Source: DUPU01 sp050952465
GTDB lineage: Bacteria > Bacillota > Dehalobacteriia > Dehalobacteriales > Dehalobacteriaceae
Assembly: GCA_050952465.1 (NCBI GenBank)
Contig: JBMNKZ010000012.1
Coordinates: 1-33,634, forward strand
Direction: 5' to 3'
Length of the DNA stretch: 33,634 nt
The position numbers and the translations under genes are program-made. Under the pieces are notes generated by a model. It was not told the origin of the DNA. It searched no databases and was given only the letters and a program-made list of their open reading frames with translations. Shown here piece by piece: positions 1 to 6,780 of the stretch. Positions within the stretch are counted from its first letter, which is position 1. Each line of letters opens with the position of its first letter.

Positions 1-107
1 TAAAAAATCATAATAGCCCTATTTATAGAAAGGTTCATATGGTCAAGATGTTGATGTGCTTAGGCTTTAATCTTCTTCTATATTAAATCGCACATTAGTC
101 CTATCAT

Positions 108-671
108 TTATTCACAATTCTTATTTTTCTCAATCGATTCAAAAAATCGACGTAAATTTTCCGGTAATTGATATGCTTCCTTACCAACTCTATTATTTAA
201 CTGTGCTTTTTTGTCACTATATACTTCACGAAGTATGGCATCAATTATCATTGCTTTTGGAGGAACATTATATTCTTTACCTTTGTACACCCATACACGG
301 CAGTCCACTTCATCCCCGCACAAATCGCCACATGATTCACAAAGTGATTCTCTCATTTCCAGTTGTATATCATTTCCATTAATACGGATAGTAGGTGAAC
401 TCTCAAATCTATACTGTATGGCCTTTTCCTTACTATCAATATGAATTTTATTTACAACAACTTCTATGCCCGCTAATTCAAGCACTTTAGCAACGTCCTT
501 AATGGCTTCTTCAAGACTGCTCTCCGTGCCCTGGCATCTTGTACATATACTTAAATCTAAAAACAAAAAATCAATTATTATTTTTTTCTTTTCTTCTTCA
601 TAATTTTGCTCTTCACACCCGCAACTCGTACTACAGCATGTATTATTTCTTTGAGTTTCACAACATCCCAT
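108..671 (-). CDS. DUF2703-like cysteine-rich protein of the arsenic cluster
   Basis: 187 aa from an ATG at 671 that has AAGGAGG 8 nt upstream. A longer reading from 707 adds 12 residues but has no ribosome site and starts inside a hairpin, so I rejected it. The N-terminus is Cys-dense (MGCCETQRNNTCC, then CGC). A thioredoxin-like segment follows with a CTRCQG motif after the first beta strand (about residue 45), then a second Cys cluster CESCGDLCGDEVDC (about 112-125). This resembles the DUF2703 family often found in arsenic/metal operons; its biochemical role is not established. It is the last gene of the acr3-arsC-permease-thioredoxin series and probably binds metal or arsenite through its thiols, which is inference from Cys content and context. 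Nothing recognisable lies in bases 1-107 downstream. Confidence 0.7.
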   Translation of the reverse strand: MGCCETQRNNTCCSTSCGCEEQNYEEEKKKIIIDFLFLDLSICTRCQGTESSLEEAIKDVAKVLELAGIEVVVNKIHIDSKEKAIQYRFESSPTIRINGNDIQLEMRESLCESCGDLCGDEVDCRVWVYKGKEYNVPPKAMIIDAILREVYSDKKAQLNNRVGKEAYQLPENLRRFFESIEKNKNCE

Positions 672-706
672 AATAAAAGCCTCCTTCTTTATAACGCCTA
701 GATTCA

Positions 707-741
707 TAAGAAAATTTTTCGGTTGTAGTAAAATTTTCTTA
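707..741. repeat. perfect 12-bp inverted repeat, 11-nt loop
   Basis: TAAGAAAATTTT at 707-718 and AAAATTTTCTTA at 730-741 are exact reverse complements. The repeat lies just before the ribosome site of the DUF2703-like gene. It is AT-only apart from one pair per arm and has no T tract, so a terminator is unlikely. A processing site, protein site or mRNA-stability hairpin is possible. Confidence 0.6.
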
Positions 742-759
742 CATTAGCGGCGTTTCAAT

Positions 760-783
760 GAGGCGGAAATATGCTCCCGCCTC
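760..783 (-). other. intergenic GC-rich stem-loop after the thioredoxin gene
   Basis: GAGGCGG at 760-766 pairs with CCGCCTC at 777-783, one base beyond the thioredoxin stop codon. No run of T follows on the minus strand. It looks like a partial terminator or mRNA-stabilising hairpin that would set the downstream DUF2703-like gene at a different level. Confidence 0.5.
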
Positions 784-784
784 G

Positions 785-1012
785 TTATAAATATCTTTTA
801 ATATCCTCTACCGACGGAACTCTTCCCATAATCTTTACCTGTTCATCTACTACAAGTGCAGGTGTTCTCATTACACCATATGCCATAATGTCCTTAAAAT
901 CCTCTACTTTTTCAATAGTGGCTTCAAGTCCCAGTTCCTTTACAGCCTCTCTGACATTAGCCTCTAATTTTTTGCAATTACAACATCCTGAACCTAAAAC
1001 TTTGATTACCAT
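785..1012 (-). CDS. small thioredoxin-family redox protein
   Basis: 75 aa, about the size of the minimal thioredoxin/glutaredoxin-like proteins (TM0996/MTH895 type). The N-terminus reads MVIKVLGSGCCNCKKLEANV: a beta strand then a C-x-x-C active site (CCNC, residues 10-13). A cis-Pro-type segment (MRTPALVVDEQV) lies near residue 50. Such proteins commonly accompany DUF318/ArsP-type permeases and arsenic genes and may supply electrons to ArsC or carry metal thiolates; that role is inferred. The ATG overlaps the stop of the 36-aa upstream peptide within a shared ATGGTAA, so the two are probably translationally coupled. Confidence 0.8.
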   Translation of the reverse strand: MVIKVLGSGCCNCKKLEANVREAVKELGLEATIEKVEDFKDIMAYGVMRTPALVVDEQVKIMGRVPSVEDIKRYL

Positions 1013-1116
1013 AATAAATCCTCCTCATCAATCAATATTTTTTCCGTTATTATCGTCATTCCACAATTTTCTTTTACACAGATTTCACATCCTGTGCATT
1101 TTACAAGACTCATCAT
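1006..1116 (-). CDS. 36-aa Cys-rich peptide, coupled to the thioredoxin gene
   Basis: A short frame begins at an ATG-ATG pair (1111-1116), 19 nt after the permease stop, and ends in TAA at 1006-1008, overlapping the thioredoxin ATG by 7 nt. The product includes VKCTGCEICVKENCGMTI, four cysteines in C-x2-C-x2-C-x4-C spacing, reminiscent of one half of a ferredoxin or of a metal chelator. The purine-rich GCAGAG upstream is only a weak ribosome site. It sits between two clear genes of the same operon with almost no spare bases. I do not recognise a family. It may be a genuine small metal-binding peptide or a leader that couples translation. Confidence 0.5.
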   Translation of the reverse strand: MMSLVKCTGCEICVKENCGMTIITEKILIDEEDLLW

Positions 1117-1135
1117 TTCAGAATGAATCTCTGCT

Positions 1136-2152
1136 TTACACAAAAATATATGAAAAAGCATTAAATAAGTATCCAATAATAATAATCCCTGCTGATACGA
1201 TAGATACAAAGATTGCTAAAAGTTTAGGCTTTACCACCTTTCTGAGCATAATTATGGAAGGCAGAGACAGGGCTGTTACTGCCATCATAAATGACACTAT
1301 AGTCCCTACGTCCACTCCTTTTGCAAATAACGCTTCGGCTATTGGAAGAGTACCGAATATATCAGCATACATTGGAATGCCCACTACAGTAGCAAGCATC
1401 ACTGCAAATGGATTATTACCTCCAACCACATTTTCTATGAATGACTGTGGAATCCAGTTATGAATAGCCGCCCCTATGCCTACACCGATTAATACATATA
1501 GCCAAACCCTTTTGATAATATCTCTGACCTGTTCCTTTGAATATGATATTCTTTCCTTACGAGTCATTTCAGGCACTTCCGCATCAACATTTTCAATTTC
1601 CCTTACATATCCTTCTACATATTTTTCAAGTCTAAACTTTTCTATTAAAGTTCCTCCAATAACTGCCAAAATTAAGCCTACTACAACATAGGCTATGGCA
1701 ATTTTAAGACCGAAAAATGAAATTAACAACATTAATGACGCCAAATCTACTATTGGCGAAGATATTAAGAAAGAAAAGGTTATGCCTAAAGGCAATCCAG
1801 CCGAAGTAAAACCTATAAAAATTGGTATACTGGAGCAACTGCAAAAGGGAGTTATCATACCAAGCAGTGCCCCAAGTATATTCCCTTTAATGCCTTTTAT
1901 CTTTCCGAGAATCTTCTTTGTCCTCTCTGGCGGAAAATAACTCTGGATATAGGATATGACAAATATTAATAGTGATAATAATATAAATATTTTAATTGTA
2001 TCGTATATAAAAAAGTGAATACTTCCGCCTATCCTTTCGCTAACAGGTAAACCAAATACTTTTTCCACAAGAAGTCTTACCAATTCTGAAAGCCATCTCA
2101 TTTTTAATAGTTGGTCATTTAACCAACCGAATATCATGGCTAATATGTTCAT
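1136..2152 (-). CDS. DUF318/ArsP-type permease
   Basis: 338 aa with about eight to ten hydrophobic segments. The hallmark is GMITPFCSCSSIPIFIGF near residue 97-114, the Cys-rich CSCSS signature of the DUF318 permease family. ArsP members export trivalent organoarsenicals; other members have been proposed to move metals. A second inverted-topology half follows (GVGIGAAIHNWIPQSFIENV, then VVGIPMYADIFGTLPIAEAL). The ATG at 2152 has GGGGATG upstream. The gene lies between arsC (108-nt gap) and the 36-aa peptide/thioredoxin pair. Substrate assignment to methylated arsenite is from context; the fold assignment is firm. Confidence 0.8.
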   Translation of the reverse strand: MNILAMIFGWLNDQLLKMRWLSELVRLLVEKVFGLPVSERIGGSIHFFIYDTIKIFILLSLLIFVISYIQSYFPPERTKKILGKIKGIKGNILGALLGMITPFCSCSSIPIFIGFTSAGLPLGITFSFLISSPIVDLASLMLLISFFGLKIAIAYVVVGLILAVIGGTLIEKFRLEKYVEGYVREIENVDAEVPEMTRKERISYSKEQVRDIIKRVWLYVLIGVGIGAAIHNWIPQSFIENVVGGNNPFAVMLATVVGIPMYADIFGTLPIAEALFAKGVDVGTIVSFMMAVTALSLPSIIMLRKVVKPKLLAIFVSIVSAGIIIIGYLFNAFSYIFV

Positions 2153-2260
2153 ATGAAAACATCCCCTTTACCCCTTACACACTTCAAGTTATTTTTCAAC
2201 ATGTTTGCACTTTTCAACTTCACTGCAATTCTCTTATTTTGATTAATTACATACCGCTTA

Positions 2261-2662
2261 TCAAATCTGATTGTTCTTTACTCTCTGTATTAAATCCTCG
2301 ACTTTTTCCTTAATTATATCTCTTGTTTTTCTGTAATCCTCTATTGGTCCGCCTGACGGGTCACTAAGCCCCCAATCTTCTATATGCTGGCATGGTACAT
2401 AAGGGCATTCTACATTACATCCCATCGTTATTAATATATCTACTTCCGCCGGAATATCGCTTAATAGTTTCGGATGATGGTCACTCATATCCACTCCTGC
2501 TTCTTCCATTACCTGTACTGCTAGTGGCTTCACTTCAGGGTATTTTTCCGTCCCTGCCGAATATGCTTCTAATACGTCACTTCCCAACTTCTTTGCCCAA
2601 CCTTCTGCCATTTGAGAACGGCAAGAGTTGTGGACACATACAAAAGCAACCTTCTTTTTCAT
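2261..2662 (-). CDS. arsC: arsenate reductase, thioredoxin-coupled
   Basis: 133 aa, the usual length of the low-molecular-weight-phosphatase-like ArsC. It reduces arsenate to arsenite in the cytosol for export by ACR3. The P-loop CVHNSCR (C9-x5-R15) lies at the N-terminus. The redox relay cysteines C82 and C91 are in MGCNVECPYVPC, matching the C10/C82/C89 scheme of the Bacillus subtilis enzyme. DPSGG near residue 101 is the conserved Asp loop. It starts 24 nt downstream of acr3 with which it is surely cotranscribed. The thioredoxin-like protein two genes further on could be a partner, though a general thioredoxin would also serve. Confidence 0.93.
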   Translation of the reverse strand: MKKKVAFVCVHNSCRSQMAEGWAKKLGSDVLEAYSAGTEKYPEVKPLAVQVMEEAGVDMSDHHPKLLSDIPAEVDILITMGCNVECPYVPCQHIEDWGLSDPSGGPIEDYRKTRDIIKEKVEDLIQRVKNNQI

Positions 2663-2686
2663 TCGATACCACCTTTTTCTACAAGG

Positions 2687-3742
2687 TTATTGAAACCAAT
2701 GCCTTGTACTATTTGCAATCCTGACCAATGTAAGCATGACCGGGACTTCAACCAATACCCCTACAACTGTTGCAAGAGCGGCTCCAGATTCCAGTCCAAA
2801 GAGTGAAATTGCCACTGCAACTGCAAGTTCAAAGAAATTGCTTGCTCCAATCATTCCCGCAGGTGCTGCAATATCATGGGGAAGTTTCCATATCTTTGCC
2901 CATCCATAAGCAATGAAGAATATAAAGAATGTCTGGATAATTAATGGTATGGCAATTAATATAATATGCAAGGGATTACTTAAAATTATTTCACCCTGGA
3001 ACGAGAAAATAATTACTAAAGTGAGAAGCAAACCTACGATTGTTACATTATCAAATTTCTTGAGAAAAATGTTCTCGAAATACTCTATACTCTTATGTTT
3101 AATGATGTTCCTTCTAGTAAGGTACCCTCCTGCCAATGGAATAACAACAAACAGGATTGTTGATAATATCAGCGTGTCATAAGGAACGGTCACATTACTT
3201 ACCCCTAATAGGAATGCAACAATTGGTGTAAATGCAAACAATATTATCAGGTCATTCACTGCTACCTGCACTAATGTATAAGCAGGGTCGCCTTTTGTCA
3301 GATAACTCCATACGAATACCATAGCGGTACATGGTGCGGCTCCTAATAATACTGCACCTGCAAGATAGTCTGTCGCTAAATCCGGACCAATCCACCTACT
3401 GAACACTACTTTCAAGAAAAACGCTGCAATAAGATACATTGTAAAAGGCTTGATAAGCCAGTTTGTTACACAAGTAACTATTAGTCCCTTCGGTTTTTTT
3501 GTTGCCCTGACAATGCTTGAAAAATCAATTTTCAGCATCATTGGGTAAATCATTAGCCATATGAGAATAGCAACAGGAATTGATACATTTGCATATTCAA
3601 ATTTGCTTAAAGTTTCAGGGATTGAAGGAACTAATTGTCCTATTGCAACTCCTACTATAATGCATACTGCTACCCATACTGTAAGGTACTTTTCAAAAAA
3701 ACCTAATCCTTTATTTTCTTGCATTGTTTCTTTGTCACTCAA
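2687..3742 (-). CDS. acr3: ACR3-family arsenite efflux permease
   Basis: 351 aa, standard for bacterial ACR3 carriers, with ten predicted membrane helices. It expels arsenite across the membrane using the proton gradient. The family signature GAAPCTAMVFVWSYLTKGD places the essential cysteine at C138, and GVLVEVPVML near the C-terminus carries the conserved Glu. The start is TTG at 3742 with AGGGGG upstream; no better ATG fits. It heads the arsenic transport operon and has its own palindromic operator 39 nt upstream, separate from that of arsR. Confidence 0.93.
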   Translation of the reverse strand: MSDKETMQENKGLGFFEKYLTVWVAVCIIVGVAIGQLVPSIPETLSKFEYANVSIPVAILIWLMIYPMMLKIDFSSIVRATKKPKGLIVTCVTNWLIKPFTMYLIAAFFLKVVFSRWIGPDLATDYLAGAVLLGAAPCTAMVFVWSYLTKGDPAYTLVQVAVNDLIILFAFTPIVAFLLGVSNVTVPYDTLILSTILFVVIPLAGGYLTRRNIIKHKSIEYFENIFLKKFDNVTIVGLLLTLVIIFSFQGEIILSNPLHIILIAIPLIIQTFFIFFIAYGWAKIWKLPHDIAAPAGMIGASNFFELAVAVAISLFGLESGAALATVVGVLVEVPVMLTLVRIANSTRHWFQ

Positions 3743-3780
3743 GTTTTATGCCCCCTATCAATTTAAATTATCTTGTTCTT

Positions 3781-3814
3781 ACTATATGATTATATTCAGT
3801 TATAATCATATAGT
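3781..3814. promoter_or_regulatory. ArsR-type operator upstream of acr3
   Basis: ACTATATGATTATA (3781-3794) and TATAATCATATAGT (3801-3814) form a perfect 14-bp inverted repeat around 6 bases. The ATATGA...TCATAT halves resemble sites of the ArsR/SmtB family. A second copy upstream of arsR has the same spacing. Confidence 0.75.
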
Positions 3815-3877
3815 GACTAATTTAAAGTTTTTACAGAAAAATAACTAAAATCAGTTTTCTATTATTAATAATTTTCA

Positions 3878-4276
3878 TTAATTGTTATTGCACTGCTCTC
3901 GAAGATACTTAAGAACCTGACTTTTATCTTCCCGTAGTTGCTCACATGTAAAGTTACTGTTTTTATATTTTTTAAGTGTCTCTATATCTCTTAACAATTG
4001 TGTATTTTCAGCCATCTTGTTTTTAATAAATTCATACAGTAGGTTATTTTCTTCAATAAACTTGTTATCTACTCTGTAATAGACCCATTGAGATTTCTTT
4101 TCACTGGTTATAATACCTGAAGTTTTTAATTTATTTAGATGTCTTGAAGCATTAGACTGCGTCATATCCAGCACTGTTTCTATCTCGCACACACAGAGTT
4201 CCTGTCTTATTAGCAAATTGAGTATTCTAATTCTGTTTTCATCTCCCAACGCTTTAAAGATTTCTATTAAATCCAA
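3878..4276 (-). CDS. arsR: ArsR-family arsenite-responsive repressor
   Basis: 132 aa with a winged helix-turn-helix: FKALGDENRIRILNLL at residues 7-22, recognition region MTQSNASRHLNKLK at 38-51 and a wing (SEKKSQWVYYRV). ELCVCE holds C28 and C30, the classic alpha-3 arsenite-binding pair, so this is an As(III) sensor that leaves DNA when metal binds. The start is TTG at 4276 with GGTGGTG 5-11 nt upstream. The C-terminal tail of about 35 residues is longer than in the minimal family and includes one extra Cys and a terminal Cys near the end. It has its own operator, so it is autoregulated and also controls the acr3 operon; a 135-nt gap separates them. Confidence 0.93.
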   Translation of the reverse strand: MDLIEIFKALGDENRIRILNLLIRQELCVCEIETVLDMTQSNASRHLNKLKTSGIITSEKKSQWVYYRVDNKFIEENNLLYEFIKNKMAENTQLLRDIETLKKYKNSNFTCEQLREDKSQVLKYLREQCNNN

Positions 4277-4288
4277 TTTATCACCACC

Positions 4289-4316
4289 ATATGATTATAT
4301 TCAATTATACTCATAT
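4289..4316. promoter_or_regulatory. ArsR-type operator upstream of arsR
   Basis: ATATGATTATA (4289-4299) and TATACTCATAT (4306-4316) are an inverted repeat with 10 of 11 pairs and a 6-base centre, the same arrangement as the acr3 operator. It lies immediately upstream of the arsR ribosome site, fitting autoregulation. Confidence 0.72.
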
Positions 4317-4464
4317 ATATAATAGTATTGATTTATTTCTCTGTCAACAATAAATACATTATCTTATAAATCAAAAAATATGTTTTTTATATTTATCACA
4401 TAATTCAAGAATACGTTCCCATAACATACCCCAAACCTCCCCTACGATGTGAAAATCTAATTTT

Positions 4465-4531
4465 GGGAATAACTTTATTATTTTAGAACCAACTTTATTA
4501 TCATAGAGTCAACTTTATTATTTCTAAAACA
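4465..4531. repeat. three tandem 20-bp-phased transposase-site-like repeats
   Basis: ACTTTATT recurs at 4472, 4492 and 4512, exactly 20 bp apart, each preceded by a degenerate GAAYCA-like box (GGGAATA, AGAACCA, AGAGTCA). ACA follows at 4529-4531. The sites have the orientation expected of the right-hand end of a Tn7-like element lying to the left, where the arsenic genes are. The core matches the AATAAAGTC core of Tn7 TnsB sites as I remember it. Confidence 0.45.
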
Positions 4532-4573
4532 TTTTCCTTATTCCTTTTCCCTAAAAATCCATACCCCTAACTA

Positions 4574-5024
4574 TGTATATTTAAAATAAACTCCGCTCCA
4601 AACCGAAATCCCTCAAACCCTTATCCCTTCTCGCCTTATGCCCATTTTCCTAATTCTTTCCATATAATAAAGTCGGTTCAAAAATTCCATATTTTCATTC
4701 CATTTAATAACATTTATTCCTTAATTCTTGTAGTAATTTTTAAAATAAAGTCGGTTCCAAATAGGGATAAGGTGAAAGGAAAAAGGTATAAGGTTGCATT
4801 TTCTATTGTCTTATTTCAGTGTTATTTCAATCAACATATCGTTTTCAATTCCTTTAAAATCAATACCTTTAGCCTTATTACTTACCCCTTAACCCTTTCT
4901 TACAGAAAACAAACCCCGCAGCAAATTAAGATTTCTCCTGCATCTGCTACGGGATTTTGGAACGGACTTTATTTTTATGGAGCGAACTTTATTTTAATGG
5001 AGTAAACTTTATTAGAATTATACA
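4574..5024. mobile_element. possible 451-bp mini-element with Tn7-like ends
   Basis: The left end begins TGTATA at 4574 and carries three inverted sites (AATAAACT at 4585, AATAAAGT at 4666 and 4744) spaced about 80 bp. The right end ends in TATACA at 5024 and carries three direct sites (ACTTTATT at 4966, 4986, 5006) spaced exactly 20 bp. The outermost site is 18 bp from the tip at both ends, and the terminal 26 bp agree at about 18 positions when inverted. Spaced sites at one end and packed sites at the other is the Tn7 pattern. The interior holds no convincing gene. Flanking 5-mers (AACTA, CCTGG) do not match, so no target duplication is visible. Confidence 0.4.
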
Positions 5025-5062
5025 CCTGGATCGGATTAAATAAATGGCCGCGATGTTCAAGC

Positions 5063-5164
5063 GCACGAACCGTCATTTTGGGGCATACTGATTATGCTTT
5101 TACTGCTAACACATATACGCATTTAGATTTGGATGAACTTAAAAAAGGCATAAATAAAATATAG
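5063..5164 (+). pseudogene. C-terminal relic of a tyrosine recombinase/phage integrase
   Basis: A frame with no start reads ARTVILGHTDYAFTANTYTH then LDLDELKKGINKI and a TAG stop (5162-5164). LGH...TYTH is the end of the catalytic box of tyrosine integrases, with the His of LGH and the nucleophilic Tyr of TYTH. The rest of the gene is missing; upstream sequence in this frame is not integrase-like. The relic ends 139 bp from the 3' end of tRNA-Val, a common integration site, and suggests that an element carrying sequences to the left once entered here. Confidence 0.75.
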
Positions 5165-5261
5165 GATAATGCGTAAATATCCTAGATTTTTTACGACAGT
5201 GCGTGTTACTTGTGTGTTACTTGCGGCATCTGTTTTACTCTGTTTCGTAATGACTTTACGC

Positions 5262-5300
5262 AAAATAAAAAACCGCCAATCCTTTTAATATGGCGGTTTT
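5262..5300 (-). terminator. intrinsic terminator of the tRNA operon
   Basis: AAAACCGCCA (5269-5278) pairs with TGGCGGTTTT (5291-5300). On the minus strand the hairpin is followed by TTTTTTATTTT. It lies 3 nt beyond the CCA end of tRNA-Val. Confidence 0.88.
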
Positions 5301-5302
5301 AC

Positions 5303-5377
5303 TGGTGGGCACAGTTGGGTTCGAACCAACGACCTCTTGAATGTGAGTCAAGCGATCTCCCGCTGATCTATGCGCCC
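5303..5377 (-). tRNA. tRNA-Val(CAC), CCA encoded
   Basis: 75 nt. Acceptor GGGCGCA pairs with TGTGCCC (one G-U), then A and an encoded CCA. D arm GATC/GATC, anticodon stem CTTGA/TCAAG with loop CTCACAT giving anticodon CAC, T arm GTTGG-TTCGAAC-CCAAC. All arms pair, so the gene looks functional. It is cotranscribed with the upstream tRNA-Ala, 29 nt away. Confidence 0.95.
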
Positions 5378-5406
5378 ATGTTTAGCATATTTATTTTAAC
5401 TTCAGT

Positions 5407-5481
5407 TGGTGGAGCTGATGGGATTCGAACCCACGACCTCTTGAATGCGAACCAAGCGTTCTCCCTCTGAACTACAGCCCC
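5407..5481 (-). tRNA. tRNA-Ala(CGC), CCA encoded
   Basis: 75 nt. Acceptor GGGGCTG pairs with CAGCTCC, including the G3-U70 pair that identifies alanine tRNAs. Anticodon stem CTTGG/TCAAG with loop TTCGCAT gives anticodon CGC. T arm GTGGG-TTCGAAT-CCCAT and an encoded CCA. First gene of the two-tRNA operon. Confidence 0.95.
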
Positions 5482-5496
5482 GGATACCTTAAGTAA

Positions 5497-5524
5497 ATTA
5501 TAACACCCTCATCAAGCTTGTCAA
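5497..5524 (-). promoter_or_regulatory. strong sigma-A promoter of the tRNA operon
   Basis: On the minus strand TTGACA (5524-5519), a 16-bp spacer, then TATAAT (5502-5497), about 15 bp before tRNA-Ala. Both boxes are perfect consensus. Confidence 0.88.
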
Positions 5525-5630
5525 CATTTTATTCCATTCTTGGTTTTCTCCTAGAGCAGAATTATTTTGCAAATTTGGGTAATAATAAAACAACAGAATC
5601 ACTTAAAAATATATTTAAAAGGTAAAGGCT

Positions 5631-5670
5631 GGAAAAGCTGATCATTATTCTGCAGCTTTTCCTCTTTTTT
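5631..5670 (+). terminator. terminator-like leader hairpin before the DUF421 gene
   Basis: GGAAAAGCTG (5631-5640) is a perfect inverted match to CAGCTTTTCC (5653-5662), followed by TCTTTTTT. It has the form of an intrinsic terminator, yet the next base begins the ribosome site GAGGTG of the DUF421 gene. It may be an attenuator, or a terminator for read-through with the DUF421 promoter hidden in it. Confidence 0.7.
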
Positions 5671-5682
5671 GAGGTGAACATC

Positions 5683-6375
5683 ATGATTCTTCTTATTATT
5701 AGAACCACAATCCTTTATTTTATTGTCGTTATTGCCATGAGAGCAATGGGAAAAAGGCAGATAGGACAACTGCAACCCTTTGAACTGGTGGTAATATTAA
5801 TTATCTCTGAAATGGCTGCTATATCCATGCAAAGCACCGGTATTCCTATTACTAGCAGCATCGTACCAATTATAACCATTGTGGTTTTGCAAGTTTTTTT
5901 AGCACTGTTAAACCTAAAAAGCGAGAAAGCCCGGTTGATTATCTGCGGTAAACCAACCATTCTTATTGAGAACGGAAAAATTATGGAGGATGAATTACGG
6001 CGAAGCAGGATTAATATGAATGACATTTTAGAACAACTACGAGCCAAAGACTGTTTTAATATTGCCGATGTGGAATATGCCATATTAGAAACCAATGGAA
6101 GCTTAAGCGTCCTTTTAAAATCTCAAAAAAGGTCGATTCAGCCGGAGGATTTAAACATCGAAACTAAATATGAAGGGCTGCCTACCAACATTATTATTGA
6201 CGGACAGGTCAACCATGATAATTTGCAAAAAGCTGCTTTGGATGAAAACTGGCTCAAGGAAGAATTGTCTAAAAGAGACATTAACAATATTAGCGATGTA
6301 TTATTTGCCAGTTTAGACACTTCAGGGAAATTATTTGTGGAACTTAAGACGACACGAGGAGGCAGTAAACAATGA
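5683..6375 (+). CDS. DUF421/YetF-family membrane protein
   Basis: 230 aa from the ATG at 5683, which has GAGGTG 7 nt upstream; the GTG at 5674 lies inside that ribosome site. Three N-terminal membrane segments (about residues 3-20, 35-50, 55-75) include the family motif RAMGKRQIGQLQPFELVVIL, followed by the cytoplasmic alpha/beta DUF421 domain present in two related copies (KPTILIENGKIMEDELRRSR... and GLPTNIIIDGQVNHDNLQKA...). YetF-type proteins are widespread in spore formers; their molecular function is unknown. The stop overlaps the next start in ATGA, so the DUF4363 protein is its coupled partner. Confidence 0.88.
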   Translation: MILLIIRTTILYFIVVIAMRAMGKRQIGQLQPFELVVILIISEMAAISMQSTGIPITSSIVPIITIVVLQVFLALLNLKSEKARLIICGKPTILIENGKIMEDELRRSRINMNDILEQLRAKDCFNIADVEYAILETNGSLSVLLKSQKRSIQPEDLNIETKYEGLPTNIIIDGQVNHDNLQKAALDENWLKEELSKRDINNISDVLFASLDTSGKLFVELKTTRGGSKQ

Positions 6376-6752
6376 AATACTATATTTCTTTGCTGGTGAT
6401 ATTTATCGGAGTTTTGGGCTTAGGTTTTTTTATTATTAGTTCTCTATCCCACAGCGCAGTGGATATTTCAGAAAATTTAACGCAGGTTTCTCATGCCATT
6501 AATGAAGAGGATTGGCCCAAAGCAAAAGAACAATTTTCCCAGGTGAAGGAAAAATGGAATCAGCATAAACAATGGTGGGCAATGATTATTGACCACCATG
6601 AGATTGATAATATTGAAATTTCCCTAACCCGAACTGATGAATACCTAAGTCATCAAGATCTTTCATTAACAGCAGGTGAACTCGCTGTCCTAAAACACTA
6701 TTTAGAACATATTCCGGAAACAGAAAAAGTCAGTTGGAAAAATATTTTCTAA
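6372..6752 (+). CDS. DUF4363-type membrane-anchored protein
   Basis: 126 aa. One N-terminal membrane segment (about residues 4-24) is followed by an extracytoplasmic alpha-helical domain rich in Glu, Lys and Trp (DWPKAKEQFSQVKEKWNQH, then HHEIDNIEISLTRTDEYLSHQ). This matches the DUF4363 family, which commonly follows DUF421 genes in Firmicutes. The ATGA overlap with the upstream gene supports translational coupling and a shared function. The function is unknown. Confidence 0.8.
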   Translation: MKYYISLLVIFIGVLGLGFFIISSLSHSAVDISENLTQVSHAINEEDWPKAKEQFSQVKEKWNQHKQWWAMIIDHHEIDNIEISLTRTDEYLSHQDLSLTAGELAVLKHYLEHIPETEKVSWKNIF

Positions 6753-6780
6753 ACTTCCCCCGGAAGTATCCTTAAAACAC

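Noticed and set aside
771..1463. 230-aa plus-strand frame opposite the permease and thioredoxin genes
   Set aside because: Antisense shadow of clearly recognised genes; no ribosome site or domain.
4772..5005. 77-aa plus-strand reading frame
   Set aside because: It runs through the transposase-site repeats, has low-complexity composition and no family resemblance.
4465..5016. CRISPR-like array
   Set aside because: Repeat cores are only 8-17 bp, phased at 20 bp with no spacers of constant length, and occur in both orientations; no cas genes are present.
5210..5470. 86-aa frame across the tRNA genes
   Set aside because: It is read across two well-folded tRNA genes on the other strand and their terminator.
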